DNA of 64,000 nucleotides from Paracoccaceae bacterium (GTDB taxonomy: Bacteria; Pseudomonadota; Alphaproteobacteria; Rhodobacterales; Rhodobacteraceae). How positions within the stretch are numbered: the first letter of the stretch is position 1; each line of letters opens with the position of its first letter. Positions 1 to 8,400 of this stretch are shown here, one piece after another. The position numbers and the translations under genes are program-made. The notes below the pieces were generated by a model that was given only the letters and a program-made list of their open reading frames with translations, was not told the DNA's origin and made no database searches. The stretch lies in NCBI GenBank assembly GCA_030750975.1, contig JASMHC010000015.1:496001-560000 (forward strand). The letters are read 5' to 3'.

Positions 1-238
1 CCGAATAGGATCAGTTCGCGCAACTGATGATAGACGACTTCATGGGCCGGTTTTGAGGCAGTCGAGTGCATAAAGAATGTACCGTTCACAGGGTTTCGTA
101 ATTTTATATCCGCAACAATGCATTCGATCCCTTGCGAGATCAACAGAGGCGTGAAAACATTTATTTGTTGCCATGCGATGCAAAATTTGATCAAATATTG
201 GCAGTAGAGGAAAACCTCTGTCTAACGGGAGACGACAT
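1..238 (+). promoter_or_regulatory. Leader and promoter region of the polyamine transporter operon
   Basis: Non-coding, AT-richer than the genes that follow, and containing no ORF I trust. A small hairpin (arms AGAGG and CCTCT around AAAA) lies near 207-220, about 20 bases before the start codon, and a GGGAGA ribosome-binding site sits at 228-233. A TTTGATCAAA palindrome lies near 186-195. No promoter boxes are assigned; the whole region is the likely transcription control region of potF. Confidence 0.4.
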
Positions 239-1324
239 ATGAAGTATACTCTGTTGAACGCCACCGCTGCGTTGGCACTGACCGCGACAGGAGCGCTGGC
301 CCAAGAGGTCCGCGTGTATAACTGGTCAGACTATATCGACGAAGACCTGCTTACCCAGTTCGAAGAAGAAACCGGCTATGATCTGATCTATGACGTGTTC
401 GACAGCAACGAACTGCTCGAGACAAAGATGCTGGCCGGTGGATCGGGCTATGACGTCGTTGTGCCGTCTGCCACATTCCTGCAACGCCAGATCTCGGTCG
501 GGGCGTTCCAGCCGCTGGACTATGACATGCTGCCGAATGCCAGCAACCTTTGGGATGATATCTCGGACCGTACCGACCAGTATGATCCGGACAGCGAATA
601 TTCGGTGAACTACATGTGGGGCACCACCGGTATCGGCTATAATATCGGCAAGGTCGAAGAAGCCCTTGGCGAAGATGCACCGGTAGATTCATGGGCGCTG
701 GTTTTTGATCCGGCCAATATGGCAAAGCTGGCCGAATGCGGCGTCTACTTCCTTGACGCTCCAACCGAGATGATCCCGGCGGCGCTGAACTACATCGGCG
801 AGGACCCGGACAGCCATGACCCGGAGGTGATTGCCAAGGCGGAAAGCGTATTTGCCGGAGTTCGCCCCTATATCCAGAAATTCCATTCGTCCGAATATAT
901 CAACGCGCTGGCAAATGGCGATATCTGTGTGGCCGTGGGCTGGTCGGGCGACGTTTTCCAGGCGCAGTACAGCGCGGACGAGGCCGATAACGGGCAAGAG
1001 ATCGATTACTCGATCCCTGTTGAAGGTGCGCAGATGTGGTTTGACCAGATGGCCATTCCCGAAGATGCCCCGAACCCTGAAGGCGCCCATGCGTTTATCA
1101 ACTTTATCCTTGATGCCGAAAACTCGGCCGCGGCGACCAACTATGTCTGGTATGCAAGCGGTAACTTCGCGGCCCAGCAATATATCGATCCGGAAATCCT
1201 TGATTACCCGGCGGTGTACCCGGATGAAGAGACGTTGGCGAACCTGTTCACCACACGCCCCTACGACGCCAGAGTGCAGCGTGTCGTGACCCGTCTGTGG
1301 ACCAAAATCAAGTCGGGCACCTAA
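239..1324 (+). CDS. potF: Polyamine ABC transporter, periplasmic substrate-binding protein
   Basis: A 361-residue PotD/PotF-family binding protein that captures putrescine or spermidine in the periplasm for the adjoining permeases. Residues 1-22 form a Sec signal peptide (hydrophobic core, then a likely GALA-QE cleavage). The mature start VRVYNWSDYI and the region GGSGYDVVVPSATFL near residue 77 are typical of the PotF group. GGGAGA lies 5 bases before the ATG. It is first in an operon with potG, potH, potI and an FAD oxidase. An intrinsic terminator directly after it should make this gene more abundant than the rest, as is usual for binding proteins. The family is certain; the exact polyamine is not. 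Confidence 0.92.
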   Translation: MKYTLLNATAALALTATGALAQEVRVYNWSDYIDEDLLTQFEEETGYDLIYDVFDSNELLETKMLAGGSGYDVVVPSATFLQRQISVGAFQPLDYDMLPNASNLWDDISDRTDQYDPDSEYSVNYMWGTTGIGYNIGKVEEALGEDAPVDSWALVFDPANMAKLAECGVYFLDAPTEMIPAALNYIGEDPDSHDPEVIAKAESVFAGVRPYIQKFHSSEYINALANGDICVAVGWSGDVFQAQYSADEADNGQEIDYSIPVEGAQMWFDQMAIPEDAPNPEGAHAFINFILDAENSAAATNYVWYASGNFAAQQYIDPEILDYPAVYPDEETLANLFTTRPYDARVQRVVTRLWTKIKSGT

Positions 1325-1332
1325 GCCCGGTT

Positions 1333-1372
1333 GCGACCCGCCCCCTGCGCATGATGGGGGCGGGTCTTTTTC
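1333..1372 (+). terminator. Intrinsic terminator/attenuator between potF and potG
   Basis: A perfect 11-bp stem (GACCCGCCCCC at 1335-1345 pairing with 1356-1366) with a 10-base loop is followed by TTTTTCTTT. It lies inside the operon, between the binding protein and the ATPase, so it probably allows partial read-through and sets the ratio of binding protein to transporter. Confidence 0.85.
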
Positions 1373-1398
1373 TTTCCGTCATATTTAGTGGGGATGTC

Positions 1399-2538
1399 AT
1401 GGCGAGCGTAGCAGCCAATCAGGTTTTTGCACCTTGGAATGACCCGAAGGAAACGCCTTTGATCGAGTTTCGGGGTGTCACCAAGCGATTTGGCGATTTC
1501 ACGGCGATTGATGATCTGTCGATCAATATCTACGAAAAAGAGTTTTTTGCCCTGCTTGGCCCTTCGGGTTGTGGCAAAACCACAATGATGCGGATGCTGG
1601 CGGGGTTTGAAACCCCGACCGAAGGCGAAATTATTCTGGCCGGTCAGGATATCGCGCCGGTGCCGCCGAACAAGCGGGCGGTGAACATGATGTTCCAAAG
1701 CTACGCCTTGTTTCCCCACCTGTCGATCGAGGATAACATTGCCTTCGGCCTGAAGCGCGAAGGGATGCCCAAGAACGATATCGCCGACCGCGTGGCAGAG
1801 ATGTTGCGCCTGACCCGGCTTGAGAAATTCGCCCGCCGCAAGCCGCATCAAATCTCTGGCGGTCAGAAGCAGCGGGTTGCGCTGGCGCGGTCATTGGCCA
1901 AGGCGCCGAAGCTATTGTTGCTGGACGAACCGCTTGGAGCGCTGGACAAGAAGCTACGGCAGGACACCCAGTTCGAGTTGATGGACATTCAGGAAAAGAC
2001 CGGAACCACCTTCGTGATCGTCACCCACGATCAGGAAGAGGCGATGACGGTGGCCAGCCGCGTGGCGGTGATGGATCACGGCAAGCTGATGCAAGTGGCC
2101 ACTCCGGACCGGCTGTATGAGAACCCAGAAAACGTCTATGTCGCCGATTTTATCGGTGACGTGAACCTGATCGAAGGCACCGCCAGAAAAACGGGCGAGG
2201 GCAGCTATGAGATCAACTGGTGTGAACGTACCCCACCGCTGAAGTCCACCAGCGACACGGTTCTGAGCAGCGGGCAGGGCTGCACGATTGCGATCCGGCC
2301 CGAAAAGGTTTCGATTTCCTCGGAAAAGCCCGAGGAAGCCGACAACGCGGTTCAAGGCAAGATCATTGACATCGCCTATCTGGGCAACCTGTCGACCTAC
2401 CATGTCAAGCTGGCCAACGGTCAGATGGTCAAAGCGCAAACCGCCAATACCCGCCGGATATCCCGGCGCAGTTTCACCTGGGACGACGATGTCTGGCTCA
2501 GCTGGACCGCCACCGCCGGCGTGTTGCTGAAAGGGTAA
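1399..2538 (+). CDS. potG: Polyamine ABC transporter ATP-binding protein
   Basis: The ATPase subunit (379 residues) that powers polyamine import from the cytoplasmic face. Visible parts are Walker A GPSGCGKTT, Q-loop MMFQSYALFPH, signature ISGGQKQRVALARS, Walker B LLLLDEPLGALD and H-loop VTHDQEEA, followed by a C-terminal TOBE-type domain over roughly the last 110 residues. The reading frame is open back to 1297, inside potF and through the terminator. I chose the ATG at 1399 because it follows the terminator, has a GTGGGG ribosome site, and gives a normal-length protein starting MASVAANQ. It ends 3 bases before potH. Confidence 0.9.
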   Translation: MASVAANQVFAPWNDPKETPLIEFRGVTKRFGDFTAIDDLSINIYEKEFFALLGPSGCGKTTMMRMLAGFETPTEGEIILAGQDIAPVPPNKRAVNMMFQSYALFPHLSIEDNIAFGLKREGMPKNDIADRVAEMLRLTRLEKFARRKPHQISGGQKQRVALARSLAKAPKLLLLDEPLGALDKKLRQDTQFELMDIQEKTGTTFVIVTHDQEEAMTVASRVAVMDHGKLMQVATPDRLYENPENVYVADFIGDVNLIEGTARKTGEGSYEINWCERTPPLKSTSDTVLSSGQGCTIAIRPEKVSISSEKPEEADNAVQGKIIDIAYLGNLSTYHVKLANGQMVKAQTANTRRISRRSFTWDDDVWLSWTATAGVLLKG

Positions 2539-2541
2539 GCC

Positions 2542-3429
2542 ATGAAGCGCCTGTTAATCGCTGTCCCGTATTTCTGGCTTCTGGCGCTGTTTCTGGTGCC
2601 GTTTCTGATTGTCTTCAAAATCTCGCTGTCAGATGTGGCGCTGGCGCGTCCGCCCTATTTCCCGCAATGGCAGTTCGAAGAGGGCTGGAGCGCGTTGACA
2701 GACTATCTGCGCGCGCTGGATTTTGAGAATTTCTGGTTCCTGTCGACAGATGATCTGTATTGGAAAGCCTATCTGTCCAGCCTGAGGATTGCCGTTGTCG
2801 CAACCTTCTTCACGCTTCTGGTCGGCTTCCCGATTGCCTATGGAATGGCGCGCGCGCCGCTGGAATGGCGTCCGACTTTGATGATGCTGGTGATCCTGCC
2901 CTTCTGGACCAGCTTTCTGATCCGCGTTTATGCGTGGATCGGTATCCTGTCTGGCGAAGGCTATCTGAACCAGTTCCTGATGTGGCTAGGGGTTATTCAG
3001 GATCCTTTGATCATTCTGAACACCAATGTCGCCGTCTATATCGGGATCGTTTATACCTATTTGCCCTTCATGATCCTGCCGATTTACTCGGCTTTAGAAA
3101 AACTGGATGAAAGCCTGCTGGAAGCGGCCGAAGATCTGGGTTGTTCGCGGTTCACCGCTTTCTGGCTGGTGACTTTCCCATTATCGAAACAGGGCATCAT
3201 TGCCGGTTGTTTTCTGGTGTTCATCCCGACAATCGGTGAATTCGTGATCCCGTCGCTGTTGGGCGGCTCGTCAACGCTGATGATCGGCAAGGTGCTGTGG
3301 GAAGAGTTTTTCAACAACCGAGACTGGCCGGTGGCTTCGGCAGTGGCCGTGGTTTTGCTGCTGATCCTGATCATCCCGATCATCCTGTTCCAGCGGAACG
3401 AGCAGAAAAACAGGGAGGCGGAAGGATGA
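2542..3429 (+). CDS. potH: Polyamine ABC transporter permease, PotB/PotH type
   Basis: Inner-membrane permease of 295 residues with about six membrane segments. The EAA loop that docks on the ATPase is visible as EAAEDLGCSRFTAFWLVTFP near residue 194. The first membrane segment (residues 7-27) is followed by an extended periplasmic loop, as in other PotB/PotH proteins. It starts 3 bases after potG and overlaps potI by 4 bases (ATGA), so the two permeases are translationally coupled and should form a heterodimer. Confidence 0.92.
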   Translation: MKRLLIAVPYFWLLALFLVPFLIVFKISLSDVALARPPYFPQWQFEEGWSALTDYLRALDFENFWFLSTDDLYWKAYLSSLRIAVVATFFTLLVGFPIAYGMARAPLEWRPTLMMLVILPFWTSFLIRVYAWIGILSGEGYLNQFLMWLGVIQDPLIILNTNVAVYIGIVYTYLPFMILPIYSALEKLDESLLEAAEDLGCSRFTAFWLVTFPLSKQGIIAGCFLVFIPTIGEFVIPSLLGGSSTLMIGKVLWEEFFNNRDWPVASAVAVVLLLILIIPIILFQRNEQKNREAEG

Positions 3430-4244
3430 AGCGGTTTTCATGGTTCAACGCCACCAGCCTGACTTTGGGCTTTGCCTTCCTTTACCTGCCGATGATCATT
3501 CTGGTTGTCTACAGTTTCAACGCTTCCAAGCTAGTGACCGTCTGGGCAGGATTTTCGACAAAATGGTATGGCGAATTGCTGCAAAACGAGGCGTTTCTTG
3601 ATGCGGCCTGGGTGACGATCCGCGTGGCGGTGTTTTCTTCCACCATCGCCACAATTTTGGGCACGATGGCGGCCTATATTCTGGTGCGCGGCGGGCGGTT
3701 CATGGGGCGGACGCTGTTTTCCGGTATGATCTACGCTCCGTTGGTCATGCCCGAGGTGATCACCGGCCTGTCGCTGCTGTTGCTGTTCATCGGTATCGGA
3801 CTGGATCGCGGCGTGTTCACCATCGTTCTGGCGCATGCGACATTTTCAATGTGCTACGTCTCGGTCGTGGTGTCTTCGCGTCTGGTCAGTTTTGACAAAT
3901 CACTAGAAGAGGCCGCGCTGGATCTTGGCTGCACCGCTTGGCAGGCATTCCGGCTGGTGACTCTGCCGATCATCGCACCGGCGGTGATTTCCGGCTGGTT
4001 GCTGGCATTCACCTTGTCGCTTGATGATCTGGTGATCGCCAGCTTTACCTCGGGTCCGTCTTCAACCACCCTGCCGATCAAGATTTTCTCGGCCGTGCGT
4101 CTTGGGGTCTCGCCCGAGATCAACGCCTTGTCGACGATCATGATCGGCATTGTGACCATAGGTGTTGTGTCATTCTCGATCATGTCGAAGCGCAACGCCG
4201 TTAGACGCGAACGTGAAGAGCGGGCCGCCATTCACGCCACATGA
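3426..4244 (+). CDS. potI: Polyamine ABC transporter permease, PotC/PotI type
   Basis: Second permease, 272 residues with about six membrane segments and the EAA loop EEAALDLGCTAWQAFRLVT followed by LDDLVIASF, a pattern typical of PotC/PotI. The ATG at 3426 overlaps the potH stop (ATGA); a longer frame open from 3297 lies inside potH and is not needed. Its own stop overlaps the start of the FAD oxidase by 4 bases, tying the catabolic enzyme to the transporter. Confidence 0.92.
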   Translation: MKRFSWFNATSLTLGFAFLYLPMIILVVYSFNASKLVTVWAGFSTKWYGELLQNEAFLDAAWVTIRVAVFSSTIATILGTMAAYILVRGGRFMGRTLFSGMIYAPLVMPEVITGLSLLLLFIGIGLDRGVFTIVLAHATFSMCYVSVVVSSRLVSFDKSLEEAALDLGCTAWQAFRLVTLPIIAPAVISGWLLAFTLSLDDLVIASFTSGPSSTTLPIKIFSAVRLGVSPEINALSTIMIGIVTIGVVSFSIMSKRNAVRREREERAAIHAT

Positions 4245-5575
4245 GCCGCGTTTTCGAAGATCGCGCCTATGAGGCCGACAGCCTGAACGGATGCTTCTGG
4301 GCTGAGGATTTCCCCGGCCCGGATTTTTCCTATCCCGCCTTGCAGGCCGAACAATCCTGCGAGGTGGCGGTGATCGGTGCGGGCTATACCGGATTGTCCG
4401 CGGCCCTGCATCTGGCCGAGGGCGGCGCCAATGTCGCCGTTTTGGATATGCACGCCCCCGGTTGGGGCGCATCGGGGCGCAACGGTGGCTTTTGCTGTTT
4501 GGGTGGCGCAATGGCAGGCGACCGCAGTTTGCGGCGGCGGTTCGGGCCGGATGGGCTGGCCGAGTGGGACCGGGCGCAATCAGACGCGATTGATCTGGTG
4601 GCGTCTCTGATCAGGCGGCACGGGATCACGGCGGATATCCATTCAAACGGTGAAACACAGCTGGCACATTCCGCGCGGTCCTATCAGCGTTTGGAACGAA
4701 AGGCGGAAAGGCTGGCCAAGACCGGCCAACCGGTTGAATTTATCGCGACGTCCGAATTGGCGGCAAAAGGCATGCAGGCCAGCGGTTTGCTGGGCGGCCT
4801 GACCGAGCCGCGCGGCTTTGCCCTGCACCCGAGGAAATACGTTTTAGGCCTGGCTGGGGCGGCGCTGTCGGCGGGGGCGCGGGTCTTTTCAAAGGCTCCG
4901 GTGCGGCGGATCACAGCCGAAGGTGCGGGGTTCCGGCTGCATTCAACCGATGGGTCGATCACCTGCAAGCGTTTGGTTGTTGCCACCAACGGCTATAGCC
5001 GTGATGACGTTCCTCAATGGCTGCGGGCGCGATTCATGCCGGTGCAATCGAACATCCTTGTGACCCGAAAACTTACCGATCAGGACCTGGCCGCGCAAGG
5101 CTGGACCACCGGTCAGATGGTCTATGACACCCGCAAACTGCTGCACTATTTCCGGCTGCTGCCCGATGGCCGGATGATGTTCGGCATGCGCGGAGGCATT
5201 TGGGCCACGAAAGCCCATGATCGAAAGATGCACGCGATGATCCGGCGGGATTTCGAAAAGATGTTTCCCGCCTGGGCCGATGTCGAAACCCCGTGGTTCT
5301 GGACGGGGCTGGTGTGCCTGACCGGAAAATGGGTGCCCTATGTCGGGCCGGTTGACGGGATGGACGGTGCCTTTGCCGGTTTCGGCTGGCATGGAAACGG
5401 TATCGCGATGGGGACTTACGCGGGGCGTATGCTGGCCCGGTTGGCGTTGGGGCAGGGCGTGGACATCCCCAGGGCCATGCGCGGCAGGCCGCTGCGAATG
5501 CCGTTGGGCAAGCACCGGCGCATGCTTCTGCCGCCGATCTATAAAGGCCTTGCTGTCAGGGACTGGTTGGCCTGA
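4241..5575 (+). CDS. puuB: FAD-dependent oxidoreductase, gamma-glutamylputrescine oxidase-like
   Basis: A 444-residue DAO-family flavoenzyme. The dinucleotide-binding site VAVIGAGYTGLSAALHLAEG lies near residue 43, and WGASGRNGGF near residue 80 is the usual FAD-contacting stretch. The C-terminal GFGWHGNGIAMGTYAGR is characteristic of the PuuB/OrdL group, which oxidises gamma-glutamylputrescine. Overlapping potI by 4 bases supports a role in breaking down the imported polyamine, but no gamma-glutamylputrescine synthetase is in the window. It could act on a different secondary amine. It ends directly against the stop of the opposite-strand pterin dehydratase gene. Confidence 0.75.
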   Translation: MSRVFEDRAYEADSLNGCFWAEDFPGPDFSYPALQAEQSCEVAVIGAGYTGLSAALHLAEGGANVAVLDMHAPGWGASGRNGGFCCLGGAMAGDRSLRRRFGPDGLAEWDRAQSDAIDLVASLIRRHGITADIHSNGETQLAHSARSYQRLERKAERLAKTGQPVEFIATSELAAKGMQASGLLGGLTEPRGFALHPRKYVLGLAGAALSAGARVFSKAPVRRITAEGAGFRLHSTDGSITCKRLVVATNGYSRDDVPQWLRARFMPVQSNILVTRKLTDQDLAAQGWTTGQMVYDTRKLLHYFRLLPDGRMMFGMRGGIWATKAHDRKMHAMIRRDFEKMFPAWADVETPWFWTGLVCLTGKWVPYVGPVDGMDGAFAGFGWHGNGIAMGTYAGRMLARLALGQGVDIPRAMRGRPLRMPLGKHRRMLLPPIYKGLAVRDWLA

Positions 5576-5890
5576 TCATTCGGCGCCGAATTGATCCGCC
5601 AGCTTGTCCATCCGCTTGGCCAGCCGGACATCCAGATCGGTCAGACCACCCTTGTTGAATGTTGTCAGCTTCACCACCACGCGGTTCCAGGTGTTGGTCC
5701 ATTCGGGGTGGTGGTTCATCTTTTCGGCTTCCATCCCCGCAACCGTCATCCAGCCAAAGGCAATGCGGAAATTCGAAAAAGTGAACGTCTTGCGGATTTG
5801 ATCCCTGCCGTCGACCATCTCCCAGCCGTTATCAAGCAAAGGTTGCAGCCGCTCGGCGCGGTCATCCTCGGTCAACAGATCGCTGCGCAT
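5576..5890 (-). CDS. phhB: 4a-hydroxytetrahydrobiopterin dehydratase (PCD/DCoH)
   Basis: A 104-residue PCD-family protein that dehydrates 4a-hydroxytetrahydropterin to recycle the pterin cofactor used by phenylalanine hydroxylase. The signature is EAEKMNHHPEW followed by NRVVVKLTTFNKGGLTD. I placed the start at 5890 (MRSDLLTEDD), where the family normally begins; the frame is open upstream to 5935 but that would run into the preceding gene. It starts 4 bases after the stop of the FemAB-like gene, so the two are probably co-transcribed. No hydroxylase gene is nearby. Confidence 0.85.
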   Translation of the reverse strand: MRSDLLTEDDRAERLQPLLDNGWEMVDGRDQIRKTFTFSNFRIAFGWMTVAGMEAEKMNHHPEWTNTWNRVVVKLTTFNKGGLTDLDVRLAKRMDKLADQFGAE

Positions 5891-5894
5891 GTCA

Positions 5895-7076
5895 TCACTC
5901 CTGTTCTTCGCCCTGATCTTTGCGGAACGGGCCATAGCTGGTCAATACTTCGATCTCGTCGTCAATGGCTTCAGCCTCGTGTTGCAGGTATTTGCCCACC
6001 GCATCGCCAAAGCCCGGATCACGAAACCAATGCAGCGAATGGGTTTCCACCGGCATATACCCCCGCGCCAGCTTGTGTTCGCCTTGCGCCCCTGCTTCGA
6101 CCCGTTTCAGGCCGTGGGCTATGGCATAGTCGATGGCCTGATAGTAGCACAGCTCGAAATGCAGGCAGGGTATGTCGGCAACGCATCCCCAATACCGGCC
6201 AAAAAGCGTTTCGCGGCCGATGAAATTCAGGGCACCGGCGATCATGCGGCCTTCGCGTTCGGCCATCACCAGCAGGATGTCGTCGCGCATGGTCTGGTGG
6301 GCAATGTCAAAGAAGTCGCGGGTCAGATAGGGCGTGCCCCATTTCCGCGCACCGGTGTCTTGATAAAAGGTCCAGAACGCATCCCAATGATGCGGTTCGA
6401 TCTGGTCGCCGGTCAGCGCATGGATGGTGCCGCCAAACCCCTGTGCGGTCTGACGCTCCTTGCGGATGTTCTTGCGCTTGCGGGATGACAGCGAGGCAAG
6501 GAACGTGTCAAAGCTTTCAAACCCCTGATTGATCCAGTGAAATTGCTGAGACTTGCGCGGCAGTAACCCCATCTGCCTGCCCGCATCCCGCTCAAGTGCC
6601 GTGCAGAAGGTGATGTGGAGCGAGGACAGATTGTTCTGGTCGGCAAACTGCACCGCCCCCTGTACCAATGCGGCCTGCCCAATCTGTTCGTACTCTGGCC
6701 GTGTCAGCAATCGTCGCCCTGTCGCGGGTGTGAACGGCACGGCGATCTGCAACTTAGGATAATAGCGCCCGCCTGCGTTTTCATAGGCATGCGCCCAATT
6801 GAAGTCGAAGATATATTCGCCTTGCGAATGCCCCTTGGCGTAAAGCGGAGCGGCGGCGATCATCAACCCATCTGCATGGGCCGTCAGATATTGCGGTTGC
6901 CAGCCGGTGCCCTGACCGACCGATCCGCTGTCTTCCAGAGCTTTCAAAAACCGGTATGTTGTGAAGGGATCAACCGGCCGGCCTGTTGCGGCCTCGGGGC
7001 AGGCGCAGGCGTCCCAATCGGACTGTGAAATGCCGGAAAGACTGGCATGGACCTGAATTTCGATGCTGTCAGCCAA
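5895..7076 (-). CDS. FemAB-like GNAT-family acyltransferase (DUF482 type)
   Basis: A 393-residue member of the family formerly called DUF482 (peptidoglycan biosynthesis/FemAB-like), with two GNAT-like folds. Recognisable stretches are SSLHITFC, the basic RKRKNIRKERQ and the C-terminal HWFRDPGF. The substrate is unknown; a cell-wall or small-molecule acyl transfer is a family-based guess. It appears to start with TTG at 7076, because no in-frame ATG is nearby and AGGGGAAC lies 3 bases upstream. Downstream is the pterin dehydratase, 4 bases away. Confidence 0.75.
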   Translation of the reverse strand: MADSIEIQVHASLSGISQSDWDACACPEAATGRPVDPFTTYRFLKALEDSGSVGQGTGWQPQYLTAHADGLMIAAAPLYAKGHSQGEYIFDFNWAHAYENAGGRYYPKLQIAVPFTPATGRRLLTRPEYEQIGQAALVQGAVQFADQNNLSSLHITFCTALERDAGRQMGLLPRKSQQFHWINQGFESFDTFLASLSSRKRKNIRKERQTAQGFGGTIHALTGDQIEPHHWDAFWTFYQDTGARKWGTPYLTRDFFDIAHQTMRDDILLVMAEREGRMIAGALNFIGRETLFGRYWGCVADIPCLHFELCYYQAIDYAIAHGLKRVEAGAQGEHKLARGYMPVETHSLHWFRDPGFGDAVGKYLQHEAEAIDDEIEVLTSYGPFRKDQGEEQE

Positions 7077-7124
7077 ATCGTTCCCCTGTGCACCCCGTCA
7101 GACTTGGGGCATTGGCGGCATTGG

Positions 7125-7880
7125 TCAAGCCGGAAGGTAGCCTTCAAAGGTGATGTTATCGGCGATTTTGCGGGCGGTCGCCTCTTCTTCCGGTGTGCGG
7201 ATGGTCCAGCACAGGACCGGTATGCCCGAGGATTTCAGTTCCGCCACGCGGGGGGTGTCCAGTTCATCTTGCTGGTGGCTAATGAAGCATGAACCGGTCG
7301 CGTCGAAATCCGGGATCCGGGCCAGTTGCTCCCGGCGTTGATCGGGAACCAAGGGCCAATCGGCTTTGACGAAATTACAGGTGGTCAGGCCACGCGGAAA
7401 CGCGGGGCAAAGCCGGGCCAGTTCAGACACGGAATGCGGGTTGAAAGACATCAGCGCCACTGGCCCGGAATAGCCTGCCAAAGCCTTGGCCGCAGCCTGT
7501 TCCAACCGGCCGATATTCGGCCCCAGGCGCAGGTCCTGATCCTTGATCTCGATCAGCAAAGGCACCTGACCGGCAACCAGATCAAGCACCTGATGCAATG
7601 TCGGGATACCTTCATCCCCACCAGTCAGGGCAAGGCGGGCCAGTTCATCCGCCGTGCGCTGGCCGACAGCCCCCGTCACACCGCACAAGCGTTGCAGGTC
7701 ATAATCGTGAAAGACCATGGCCTGACCGTCTTTTGAAAGTTGCAGGTCAATTTCGATCCCGTATCCCGCCGTGATCGCCGAACGAATAGACGCCAACGAG
7801 TTTTCAGGCCGTCCATGCGTCACATCATGCAGGGCACGGTGGGCCAGCGGCCGGTCGAGAAAGACCTGCGGCAGGGTCAT
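7125..7880 (-). CDS. ugpQ: Glycerophosphodiester phosphodiesterase
   Basis: A 251-residue GDPD TIM-barrel enzyme that hydrolyses glycerophosphodiesters to glycerol 3-phosphate and an alcohol. The first catalytic block reads HRALHDVTHGRPENS near residue 12, followed by the metal-binding GIEIDLQLSKDG and the second catalytic histidine in VFHDYDLQRLC. LLIEIKDQ near residue 137 supplies further metal ligands. No signal peptide, so it is cytoplasmic. The start overlaps the stop of ridA by 4 bases, making a ridA-ugpQ pair. Confidence 0.88.
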   Translation of the reverse strand: MTLPQVFLDRPLAHRALHDVTHGRPENSLASIRSAITAGYGIEIDLQLSKDGQAMVFHDYDLQRLCGVTGAVGQRTADELARLALTGGDEGIPTLHQVLDLVAGQVPLLIEIKDQDLRLGPNIGRLEQAAAKALAGYSGPVALMSFNPHSVSELARLCPAFPRGLTTCNFVKADWPLVPDQRREQLARIPDFDATGSCFISHQQDELDTPRVAELKSSGIPVLCWTIRTPEEEATARKIADNITFEGYLPA

Positions 7881-8338
7881 GCGATTTCGAAAATGCCTTC
7901 GATCTCAACCGCGACGCCCAAAGGCAGCGAAGGGGCAGATACCGCCGAACGCGCGTGGCGGCCCTTGTCGCCCAGAGCCTCGACCAGAAAATCCGAGGCG
8001 CCGTTGACGACTTGCGGCTGTTCGGTGAAATCGGCGGTCGAGTTGACGAAGGCGGTCAGCTTCAACACCCGAACCAGCCGGTCGATATCGCCATCGCAGG
8101 CGGCCTTGACCTGGGCCAGCAGGCTGATCGCGCAGGATTTTGCCGCGGCGGCCCCAGCGGCGGTGTCCATATCCTGACCCAAGGTGCCTGTAATGAACCC
8201 GTTCGCATCGTTGGAAATCTGACCGGAGACGTAAACCGTGTTGCCCTGAACGACAAAGGGCACATAGTTTGCGGCGGGTGCCGGGGCGTCGGGCAGGGTT
8301 ACGCCCAGTTCGGCCAGACGGGCTTCGATTGCACTCAT
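7877..8338 (-). CDS. RidA/YjgF family protein
   Basis: A 153-residue RidA-superfamily protein. Members with the catalytic arginine deaminate reactive enamine/imine intermediates produced by PLP enzymes. The family features are PFVVQGNTVYVSGQIS and the C-terminal EIEGIFEIA. Length and the GxLG-type loop resemble the longer YjgH-like subgroup rather than RidA itself, and I do not see the classic Arg in its usual context, so deaminase activity is uncertain. AGGAGG lies 7 bases before the ATG. It overlaps the GDPD gene by 4 bases. Confidence 0.8.
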   Translation of the reverse strand: MSAIEARLAELGVTLPDAPAPAANYVPFVVQGNTVYVSGQISNDANGFITGTLGQDMDTAAGAAAAKSCAISLLAQVKAACDGDIDRLVRVLKLTAFVNSTADFTEQPQVVNGASDFLVEALGDKGRHARSAVSAPSLPLGVAVEIEGIFEIA

Positions 8339-8358
8339 GGGAAATCCTCCTGTTTGTT

Positions 8359-8387
8359 GCCGCGACGCTAGCTTTGAACGTCGCGGC
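8359..8387 (-). other. Hairpin between the secretion adaptor gene and ridA
   Basis: A perfect 9-bp inverted repeat (GCCGCGACG at 8359-8367 and its complement at 8379-8387) with an 11-base loop. It lies downstream of the secretion adaptor stop and just before the ridA ribosome site. There is no T-run, so it may be a Rho-dependent or RNA-stability element instead of a classic terminator. Confidence 0.45.
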
Positions 8388-8400
8388 GGAAAAGAGGAAA

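Noticed and set aside
40-264. A 74-codon open frame on the minus strand before potF
   Set aside because: It overlaps the potF promoter region and start, is Cys-rich without domain features, and has no ribosome site.
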